NCBI GenBank assembly: GCA_021613375.1
Contig: CM038703.1
Coordinates: 17,792,694-17,856,693, forward strand
Direction of reading: 5' to 3'
DNA: 64,000 nt
Origin: Megaleporinus macrocephalus
Lineage: Eukaryota > Chordata > Actinopteri > Characiformes > Anostomidae
Both the position numbers and the translations under genes were made by a program. Within the stretch, counting starts at the first letter, position 1; each line of letters opens with the position of its first letter. The notes beneath the pieces are model-generated. The model was not told where the DNA came from. It made no database searches and saw nothing but the letters and a program-made list of their open reading frames with translations. Positions 24,890 to 33,725 of this stretch are shown one piece after another.

Positions 24890-27535
24890 AAAAAAATAAT
24901 GAATTCTTTTATTATAGTATATAGTTTTAGTAGTTATTAAATGATAAATAATATGCTGTGATTATTTGTTTACAGGAATTTACAATAGGGTATTCAAAAG
25001 TTTATCAATGTGTTTTTGCAGATGTAAATGCACAGGTTAGACTGGAGATTTGTTACACCGCAAACAGATTTTATCTTCATGAAAAATTTTGTTACAACTG
25101 AAAGTAAAAGAGTTATGAAGAAGAACAACTATAATTAAACCCTGAAATAATAATAAAGTTACAGGTGTTGGATCAGACCATGTCATAATTCTTTACATAC
25201 TACCGTTACATGCAAAGGCTGAAAATGAGTGTTTGGCTCAATATTTAATTTCTTAAGATCCATCCATACAAGATTAACATTATAATGGCGAGGAGCAGAT
25301 GCCAATAGCAGATAGTTCTATTACATCCTCAGTAGACACATCCTTCTTTGAATACTTTCAACACATTCGCAATCATCAGATTCATCCACAGTATAGCTTT
25401 AACAAAAAGGTTAGTCACCAGACTGCCTTGTGAAATTAATTTACATTTTAAGGCAGCCTTGTAAGAAAAACACTCATTTGTATTATAGTGTAGAAAGAAG
25501 AGTAGACTCATTTATGTAGTTATGAGAGTAAGAGTCACATTAACTATGATCCTGTATTTGTTCAAGTATCTCCATTAGTCTCAAGTAGTGTGCTGAAACC
25601 CCTTTTGCCATCTTTGCTGAGAACCAGTGTGTGCTTTCTGCATCGCTTCTGTCCATCATTGAGATAAGCAAGCTAGATGTGTGCTGTTAAGTCAGCCCTC
25701 TGTATTTGTGTGTTCGGCAACAGAAAGAGGTACCAATGTCCAGATGTCCTCTCAGCCACTAGGATAATGACGTGCCCGGCCAGGGGGAATTAAAACTGCA
25801 TTGTGCAAGGGTTAAAGCAGCTTTATAGATCAGAATGTGCAGCTGTTTCTAAAGTACATACAGCAGACAATGTTCGCCTGAATTCTGGAAGAATGTGTCT
25901 GCGATTCAGGGCTGTAATGCCTGACAACCTCTCGAATCTTAAAGAGACTATGTCTACACTTTACTGGTGTTTCTTAGCTGTCCATCTAGGATCTTGCTTT
26001 TGGTAGCAACATGGTTTATTATCCATTTGTATTACAGGCTTACAAAACAATTCTTGTATGCCATTCTTTGTTGTACTGATGAAATATTAACTGCACTTTA
26101 AATTATTACTTGTTAATTATAGAAAATAATTTTGTTTGACATTTTTTAGAACTAAATATACATATAGACATAGTACACTCTAGACAAGGGATGCTCATCT
26201 AGAGCGTAGTGACAGACTAGCATGTAATCATATGAATCAAAAGAACATAGAATACAATTCCTAAACTTTATCCTGCCTTCATTCCTTAACAGCAGACAGC
26301 AGGAAGAAGATGAGAACGTGCTGATGGCTTAGCCTGGCATGACTGGCATGCCGATAGAGGCCAAAGCTTGAAATCTCTCACTGGAGTGATTACAGTAAAT
26401 GCAGCACAACTGTTGGATACTTACCAAATTGTTCAGAGCCCCACAGCCGTCATCCAAACCATCCCAGTGTTTTCCAAGACACCCACACCTGTCGCGCTGC
26501 CAGGATTGGTCCACTGATCTCCTCTTTACAGCCTCTCCAGTTACTGCAGTGCAGTGAGGCGCAGCACAGGAACCAGATTAGCCAGTCATTATTGTCAGTG
26601 ATTGGTGCCCACACCACAATTCTTAGTCATTCTGATCAAATGTCAGTAGATGGTGGGACGTCTGTGCAGAATTTGTTGCTCTTTTTATCTGCCTGACGTC
26701 AGTGCGTATGAAATAAAAACACGTTTCAACGTTGGCATAGATCATAGAATCACACGAGAATGCGGCCATATTACATTATCACTGTTAGAGCAGACGCCCC
26801 TTCGGCGTTCCTATGCACGACAAAGACGCAACTGCGTTATAATCATTAAGATGAACATTTCTGGTGCTCTGTTTTTTGATGTACTAATTAACAAGATTAC
26901 CTGAGCGTGGAATGAAAGCATATGTACAGCCATCCGCCCACTTCTGGTGCAATGCCTTAACAATGCATTTCGCCTATACCTGCATTTCATTATCCTTAAT
27001 TTTCTACACGTTAGGCGTATAGGCTCTCAGAATCCTACTTAAACCTCAGCGAGGGATCCCATGGGCTTAAGAAGTCATTCTCCCGAGAGAAGGAGCATTG
27101 ATTGAGAATTCCAGAGAAGTAATTGATCTATTGCATATGCTCTGCTTATTCCTGAGGAGAAATCATTTGCTCAGTAACTTGGATGCCATGGAGACAGCTG
27201 AGAGCACTGGGCTGAACATGCCTGGAATTCCTCTTGCTGTTATCTGCAGTGTGTTTTATAAACCCATTTCGCTGGACTGACCACATGCTTGCATGGCTTT
27301 TAAGTAAGATACTGTTCTTCCTACAGAGATCTTCCACAATAAAAATCAGAAATGCTTTAGTATGTATGAAATTGAAATTTGTATGTGAATAGAATTGTAA
27401 CTAACAGGTTGGAATTTTTTTCTTTTTTTATTTTGTTACATTTTAATTTAAATTTATATTATATGAGCTAGCAATGTTCACTATTGTCATTTTTTAAACT
27501 CATTGTTAACTTTCAGTCTTTCAGCTTTTAGTTTT
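24890..27535. other. Gene-free stretch
   Basis: AT-rich flanking DNA with no supportable exon. 26900-27140 is a repeat-free block with several CRE- or homeobox-like words that might be worth a conservation check. Confidence 0.5.
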
Positions 27536-27539
27536 AGAG

Positions 27540-27935
27540 GTGTGACATTGACATGTTTCCAGGACTGATACTGGGTTTTAGGGTTGATTTCTGATTCCGA
27601 GATCAAGATTCAATTAAATTTTTTATTAGAATTCTACAAATCTCCTAATATTCTACATAGATTGGCTAGGCCCAAAAAAATTTTATCATGTGGTGTGATG
27701 CTGTCTAGAGCAACCGGAGGACTATGCATAATTTTACGTTAAGATTTCTCACTTTTGTCGTTTTCATTCTCATTTCACTCTTCAGATCACAATACATATA
27801 TTTCCAGGGTTGGTGTGATTTCTGATTCTGAGATCAAAATTGATTTGATTTTTGATTTTTCATATTATTGATTCTATAGATCTGACAATATGCTACATAG
27901 ATAGTTAGGCACAGAAAAAAAAACATTGTATTAAT
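27540..27935. repeat. Diverged direct repeat pair
   Basis: 27580-27675 and 27808-27920 share GATTTCTGATTC.GAGATCAA, then TTGATT-rich sequence, then AT.CTACATAGAT..(G/T)TAGGC followed by an A run. The pair sits about 235 bases apart. The GATTYTGATT wording is typical of diverged non-autonomous DNA elements in fish. Confidence 0.6.
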
Positions 27936-28239
27936 TATATATTGTTCACTGGCTTTTCTTTATGCATGAGTAATCTAGTTAAAAAAAACTGTAAAAAATA
28001 AGATTTATATAAATAAGTAAGATGTATCAAGATGCCTATTTTCTTGAAATGCATTTCCACAGAGGACAGTAATTGAGAAGCTGAGGTGCATCTGCAAAAT
28101 GACTGCTTTCTCAAAATGTCTAGCTAAATAAAACATTAAGATGTAAACAAGAGCCTTTCAGAAACTTCCTCAGTCAAAATTGTTTACTGAGGTGGTGACA
28201 GGAATTACCTTTAATGACCAGACTGACATAGAGCATCTT

Positions 28240-29505
28240 AACCCAGCACAGATCAGCCTTAACTAGCACAGACCAGCTTAAACCAGCACAGACAGGTTTA
28301 TTCCACGCCAGCTTAAACCAAACCAGCACAGACAGGTTTATACCACACCAGCTTAAACCAAACCAGCACAGACAGATTTATACCACACCAGCTTAAACCA
28401 AACCAGCACAGACAGGTTTATACCACACCAGCTTAAACCAAACCAGCACAGACAGGTTTATACCATACCAGCTTAAACCAAACCAGCACAGACAGGTTTA
28501 TACCACACCAGCTTAAACCAACCCAGCACAGACAGGTTTATACCACACCAGCTTAAACCAAACCAGCACAGACAGGTTTATACCACACCAGCTTAAACCA
28601 AACCAGCACAGACAGGTTTATACCACACCAGCTTAAACCAAACCAGCACAGACAGGTTTATACCACACCAGCATAAACCAAACCAGCACAGACAGGTTTA
28701 TACCATACCAGCTTAAACCAAACCAGCACAGACAGGTTTATACCACACCAGCTTAAACCAAACCAGCACAGACAGGTTTATACCACACCAGCATAAACCA
28801 AACCAGCACAGACAGGTTTATACCATACCAGCACAGACAGGTTTATACCACACCAGCTTAAACCAAACCAGCACAGACAGGTTTATACCACACCAGCATA
28901 AACCAAACCAGCACAGACAGGTTTATACCATACCAGCACAGACATGTTTATACCACGCCAGCTTAAACCAAACCAGCACAGACAGGTTTATACCATACCA
29001 GCTTAAACCAAACCAGCACAGACAGGTTTATACCACACCAGCTTAAACCAAACCAGCACAGACAGGTTTATACCACACCAGCATAAACCAAACCAGCACA
29101 GACAGGTTTATACCATACCAGCTTAAACCAAACCAACACAGACAGGTTTATACCATACCAGCACAGACAGGTTTATACCACACCAGCTTAAACCAAACCA
29201 GCACAGACAGGTTTATACCATACCAGCACAGACAGGTTTATACCATACCAGCACAGACAGGTTTATACCACACCAGCTTAAACCAAACCAGCACAGACAG
29301 GTTTATACCACACCAGCATAAACCAAACCAGCACAGACAGGTTTATACCATACCAGCACAGACCAGCATAAACAAAACCAGAGCAGACCAGTGCAGACCA
29401 GCTTAAACCAACGCAGAAAGGTTTATACCACACCAGCAAAGACCAGCATAAACCACACCAGCAAAGACCAGTATAAACCAAACCAGCACAGACCAGTTTA
29501 AACCA
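28240..29505. repeat. Minisatellite, 40-base unit, 29 core copies
   Basis: The 40-base unit consists of AACCAGCACAGACAGGTTTA followed by TACCACACCAGCTTAAACCA. The core GACAGGTTTA (with single-base variants) occurs 29 times between 28291 and 29345. Most steps are exactly 40 bases. Five steps are 25 bases, where the 15 bases GCTTAAACCAAACCA are missing. Point variants (CACCAGCT, TACCAGCT, CACCAGCA) recur in several units, so units have been copied among themselves. The edges (28240-28290, 29350-29505) are degenerate. The array ends about 0.8 kb before the calcium-channel leader exon. Open frames across it are artefacts. Confidence 0.97.
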
Positions 29506-29930
29506 TGGAAGGCATGCTGATGTGTGTGGTTTACCACATTTCATATCAATGATGTTATTTATACTTAAACTATGAAATGATGCAGAATTTCGGACATTAT
29601 AACCCCCAATACATATATGTTTGATTCTAATGAAACTGCTACACCCTTCATCAAAAGTGGCCTGTTTTTTTAATCCATCCATTCGTGTGTTCATTTCTTT
29701 CACATCTTGTGAAACCGTTGACAGGAGAGAAGATCTCTTCGACGTTATCAGTTTGATGTGAGGAGAGAGAGAGAGACTGTGTCCGCAGACAAATGCTGTT
29801 ATCGATGGAGGACATCAAGCACACAAGCACACACATGTAGCCTAAGAAATGAAATATATTCGTGACACAACCGGAGTCGGTGAAGACGACAAGATAACCC
29901 TGCGAGGGATCTGAGGTAGAGCTGCCAAGC
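29506..29930. other. Region upstream of the leader exon
   Basis: No gene. The sequence rises in CpG content towards 29930. A short GA run sits at 29761-29776. I see no TATA box in a convincing place, which suits a CpG-type promoter. Confidence 0.4.
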
Positions 29931-30030
29931 TAATGTAACTCAGACAGTCACGTGGTCGCGCTCGCGGCACGGTAGAAGTTTGTGGTGTCAGATGGAGAGA
30001 AGATCCCGACCAACACAGACCTGTTAGCAG
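29930..30030 (+). promoter_or_regulatory. cacna1h: Probable core promoter region of cacna1h
   Basis: The stretch holds an E-box CACGTG (about 29951) beside a CpG cluster, GGTCGCGCTCGCGGCACGG, and precedes the leader exon. The position upstream of a well-supported donor at 30300 makes this the likeliest start region. The transcription start itself cannot be fixed from sequence. Confidence 0.35.
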
Positions 30031-30300
30031 GCTGTGGACGATGTGTGGACTCTTCGTGTTTCACCAGAGTCACAACTGAGACATCTTCACTTATTTTTTT
30101 CAACAACCGCCATCTGGTTTTTCACTCTGAAGACTTGGTATACTAACGTCTTACTGTTAGGAGGTAAAAAAGGCTTTCGGGGAAACAAAAGAAACAAATG
30201 GGCTGGAACGAGAACCAGAGCCTCTCCAGAAAGGATTAGTCTGCGGCACACTGAAAGTAAAGGAGATGCTTATGGGAACCTCCAATTCCTTATCTATAAG
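30030..30300 (+). other. cacna1h: Non-coding leader exon of cacna1h (5' end approximate)
   Basis: The right edge is a strong GT donor, CTATAAG|GTAACT at 30300/30301. Splicing to the acceptor at 30626 keeps the frame of the channel ORF open back to an in-frame TAG at 30025-30027, with no in-frame ATG in between. Translation therefore starts at 30651 and not earlier. Two upstream ATGs in other frames are present: one at 30041 opens a 12-codon uORF ending at 30079, and one at 30266 opens a uORF that crosses the splice. The 5' limit of the exon is inferred. Confidence 0.6.
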
Positions 30301-30626
30301 GTAACTTGCTTTTTATTCCAACTACTTCAACTATATCACCAAGTTTAAAGCTGTATTTTCTCTGTCTCCATCCTTGCCAGCGCGCCTTTGTTGTGCGCAT
30401 ACAGGGGGCTAGTGACCACCCTGGCCACGGCTTTGCGCATTATTCTTGTTGGTCAGAAATGCCTCTCTGTTGTACTTCTCTTTGCACTCTTGTGATTAAT
30501 AATCGAGCACATGCGCCGAAAACACCTCGCTCGAGCCGCAGAGCGTTTCTCTCGGCTCACTCGTGTCTGATTCGTTCCTCTCCTCGGTTCTGATTCTGAG
30601 CCTCGTCTCTGTCTCTGTGTTTGTAG
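30301..30626 (+). other. cacna1h: 5' UTR intron (GT-AG)
   Basis: It begins GTAACTTGC and ends in a pyrimidine-rich run, CGTCTCTGTCTCTGTGTTTGTAG, with the AG at 30625-30626. It is 326 bases long. An alternative acceptor, TTTGTCAG at 30639-30640, would shorten the leader by 14 bases and leave the coding sequence unchanged. Confidence 0.6.
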
Positions 30627-30650
30627 GATATCTTTGTCAGACGCGCTATC

Positions 30651-30934
30651 ATGACTGATGGCGAGGGGAGAGAACACTTTCACTTCTTGGAGAGCGAAGA
30701 GGCGCGCGTGCCCATCGCCGCGCTTTACGGGAATGAGGAGGGCAAAGGCGGCGGCGCGTGGAGCCCCGTGCCCGGGAGCGCGGAGGCGCGCGCGGATGGA
30801 GCTCGCGAGCCCGCGCCCGACCTGCTGTCTGAGGAAGAGGAGCAGCCGTATCCAAAGCTCGCAGCTGTCGTCTTCTTCTGCTTCAAACAAACGACGCGAC
30901 CGCGGAGCTGGTGTCTCAGGATGGTGTGTAACCC
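30651..30934 (+). CDS. cacna1h: T-type calcium channel alpha-1 subunit, first coding exon
   Basis: This exon encodes the cytoplasmic N-terminus of a low-voltage-activated Cav3 pore subunit: 94 full codons plus two bases of codon 95. The protein begins MTDGEG, has an acidic and Gly/Ala-rich low-complexity middle (residues 20-64), and ends with the conserved block before segment IS1: [30 protein letters not shown]. From memory of the family, human Cav3.2 has [21 protein letters not shown] here and starts MTEG. Cav3.1 has FFYLSQDSRPRSWC and Cav3.3 has FFCLRQTTSPRNWC, so Cav3.2 fits best. Fish often keep a and b copies, and I cannot tell which this is. The start has A at -3 and an in-frame stop upstream in the spliced leader. 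The exon stops at 30934, where the next nine bases are a U12 donor. The remaining exons, with all four channel domains, lie beyond the window. The exon is CpG-rich, like its promoter. Confidence 0.9.
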
Positions 30935-30943
30935 ATATCCTTT
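30935..30943 (+). other. cacna1h: U12-type AT-AC 5' splice site
   Basis: ATATCCTTT matches the minor-spliceosome donor consensus (R)TATCCTTT at every position, in the AT-AC form. It lies right after TGTAACCC, so codon 95 (Pro) is split 2+1, exactly where Cav3 proteins continue ...CNP-WFE. The only nearby GT donors (ATG|GTGTGT at 30924 and GGT|GTGTAA) are weaker and would remove the conserved VCNP. Minor introns are known in the voltage-gated sodium/calcium channel family. Confidence 0.88.
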
Positions 30944-31360
30944 CTGTCCTCCCTCAGAGTTTTCAGGCGTGTCACTTCACGAACATCTCTGAGAACTCAC
31001 TTCTGCCTCGGACGCGAGCTGGTCATATGTAACCCAAACACAAAGAAAGTGTAACTGTATAGATTTGTAGTCTTTTTTGCTCCTCTCATTGGGTTTAGGT
31101 CTTTTTTTTATAATTTTTTTCTTTTGTGGTATTGAGAAAAGCGCCCCTCTGACTGGACTAGCACTTTCTGAGTTTCAGTGACCTGACACAGTGTTCTGCA
31201 GTAGAATTCAATTCAGGAGAACTGAACTGATGTCCAGTTCTCGCTTGGTGTATTTTGACAGGAAACTTCCCCAGAAAAGGGCTGCTGCTTGCTCTCCCAC
31301 CGGCGTGTCTTTCCCAGAGCTTCGGCCTCTGGGCAGTGCTGCAATTAAGCGCACTACTTT

Positions 31361-31780
31361 ATAAATAACTTAATGAGCTGGGGGAATGTAGGGGAGGCTG
31401 AAACCCTTCTTTGGATGTCCTCAGAAGCCACAGAACGCGGCCTGCCTCTTCATAGGTTGTGCTTTGTGATCTAAAAATAAGATTGGCTCAAGGAGCGCGT
31501 CTTGTTATTCTGCGTGGAAAGTCGAGTTTTAGGATTTGCTTCGTTTAAAACCTGCTGCAGACTCCTCCATTTTATGGTTTGATACAAAGAAAGTATTAAC
31601 ATGTATATAACTTAATGAGGTGAGGGGTTGCTGAGACCCCCTTTGTGGTCAAAAATGAGATACGCTCAAAGAACACATCCATGAATTTCACTGATTGGAT
31701 GATTTTTAGGATTTGCTGGCCCCATTGAAATGTTCTGGCAGCTCCTCCATTTTATGGTAGTGCGTTTGAGAAGAAAGCCA
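31361..31780. repeat. Tandem duplication just inside intron 1
   Basis: Unit 1 (31361-31600) and unit 2 (31601-31780) share, in order: TAACTTAATGAG.TG with a GGGG run, GCTGA.ACCC with CTTTG, a block ending (A)AAAAT.AGAT..GCTCAA.GA, TTTTAGGATTTGCT, and CTCCTCCATTTTATGGT. Unit 2 lacks about 55 bases of unit 1. The long non-simple matches show a true old duplication. No coding potential is evident. Confidence 0.8.
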
Positions 31781-33370
31781 GATTTTACTCACTGGAATAG
31801 TTATCAACTCCCTCTTGATAGCGTTAGAGCCATCTTGCATTAGTAATGGACACATTCTGTTGCGTAGCACTTCGTAAATTGATTTCATAGCACTCTGAGT
31901 GGCAGCTTTGACGAGGGCAATTAGATGAGTGATTTATGCATGTATCTCTAATGAATTTGCCGTTGCTCTCATTATCAAGCGAGAGCACAGTGAACGCCAT
32001 GTGGAACACTGGCAGGAGCTGCAAAGCTCACTGTTTTCTGTCATGTGTTTGAGCTGTGTGATGCTGTCTAGAGCTACCGTTTTATCTTTTGTCTGGAGTT
32101 GTTCAGATAATGCTGCCTGCACAAGAATGGTGCGTTTGATTCTTTCAGTATGGAATACAATCAGCATTGTTATTGCCATTTATATCTTTGTGTGAACGTC
32201 GTCTCAGCCCTGTTTCAAGGAAGTGTGAAGATGGCAGCATTAAAATATGACTGGCATCATTCTGCTGGTAGCCGAGTTGATTGTTTTGAACATTAGCAAG
32301 AAAAATATTGACAAGGGCCCATTTTTCAGCAATGAAGGGCAATATTGAATTATGATGAGTGACACTTATTCAGTCCATTTTTATTTAGCAGTTGGAGATC
32401 ATTTATGTTATTCATTTCCTCTGCCATTTTAGCTGCACACTTGGAAATGGCATCCTTTTGGCTCCTTACATGGAAATTATTTTCGTCTGATGAGGCATGT
32501 TATTTAAGTGACTTTTTGGCTTAGCTAACAACGTCAAGAGTGTGACACAGCCGTTACTGGAGATAAACAAATCACAAAGTATGTTAGATTTTGTTCCGAA
32601 GTTCCTCAGTTTTGAACTCAGTCTAAGCGGTGTGGTGCTAAATAGTGTAAGGATTGCATCCAACATTATTTTGTGTTATTTTTAGGCAGGTAATATTTGT
32701 AAAAACAGTCCTGTGAAGCATGCATGAAAGCAGAAAGAACGTATTATACTTACTCAGATATTAGTCATCCAAAGAAACTCCTGTCCTCAGGCATATGATA
32801 TAGAGATTACTTTCAGTGATTCTGATTAATTTCTGATGATGACAGGGCAGGAAATACTCACGCTTTGTCAGACCTTCCATGTACACAGCTGAGGTTTTTA
32901 TATTATACTGCAGTTTAAGGTTAAACTCTTGACCTTGATGCTTATGCTAATTGTTAATGTTTATTAATCAGATTTTAGGTTGGACGTTGGATGTGATATA
33001 GTAAATGAGTGTGAAGCTCCATTAATTCTGCAGCATAAAAAGAGTGGATCTGTGTACAGATGGAGGTCCTGTGTTGTGTGTAGCGGTGGTGTTGTGGTGC
33101 ATGCTCTATCAGGACCCTGGGGAGACTTCCTCTTGGCCCACAATGACAGCACTCAGCCTGTTGAGTGTGGGCATGTTGCCTAGTGCGTGTCAAGTTGTTT
33201 AAGACATGTCCGGCTATTTTCCAGCTTGTCAGAAAGAGAAACGTCTTATGTAAGGAAGTGGACAGAGGCTGGCTGGTCAGTTATAATCTTGGGAATGAAT
33301 TTACACCATTGTACTAATTTCCACTATTCTGCTATTGGTTTCACTGGGTTATATTATGCTTGTATGGGAA

Positions 33371-33725
33371 TTAGGGGTGTAAGAAAATATTGTTTTACAC
33401 GGGTATGGCAGTATTGTGTTTTACTGTATCAGTTCTCAAAAATAGAGTATTGAGTTTTATTTAATATTTACATGCAAATATTGGTTGCAGACAGTGGTTC
33501 TTCTTGTGTTGTGAATGAATCCCCAACCTCTAGGTAGCAGTGATGTAAGACACACACATACACTTATAGTGGTGTGTTTTTATTACTAGGACAGTTTTCC
33601 TAAAATTAAATTAAAAAACATTACAGTATATTGCCTTGCTTACAGTATCGCAACGTATCTAACGATATAGAATCGTAACCACTGTATCATGATACATATC
33701 GTGAACCAGGTTCTTACCGAAACAG
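33371..33725. mobile_element. MITE-like element with TAGGGGTGTAA end
   Basis: The left end TTAGGGGTGTAAGAAAATAT resembles the terminal sequence of abundant teleost hAT/MITE elements. The right part (33640-33720) contains paired words such as TATCGCAACGTATC, AACGATATAGAATCG and ATACATATCGTGAACC, typical of their subterminal region. The mirror-image right terminus is not intact. Confidence 0.45.

Noticed and set aside
28240..29505. CRISPR array
   Set aside because: This is a eukaryotic window with contiguous, nearly identical units and no unique spacers or cas genes.
28240..29703. Minus-strand frame of about 141 codons with LVWYKP/CAGLV repeats
   Set aside because: It is the translation of the 40-base minisatellite. 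40 is not a multiple of three, so the peptide changes frame from unit to unit and has no family resemblance.
30453..30890. 145-codon minus-strand frame opposite exon 1
   Set aside because: It is a shadow of the GC-rich coding exon on the other strand, with Arg/Ala-rich composition as expected from reversed GC codons.
30924..30929. GT donor ATG|GTGTGT inside the exon
   Set aside because: It would delete the conserved VCNP and is a poorer donor than the perfect U12 site 11 bases later.
30921..31032. Extension of the channel exon beyond 30934 (reading ...[12 protein letters not shown]...)
   Set aside because: The open frame continues only by chance. Family similarity stops exactly at the AT-AC donor, and residues after CNP should be WFE.
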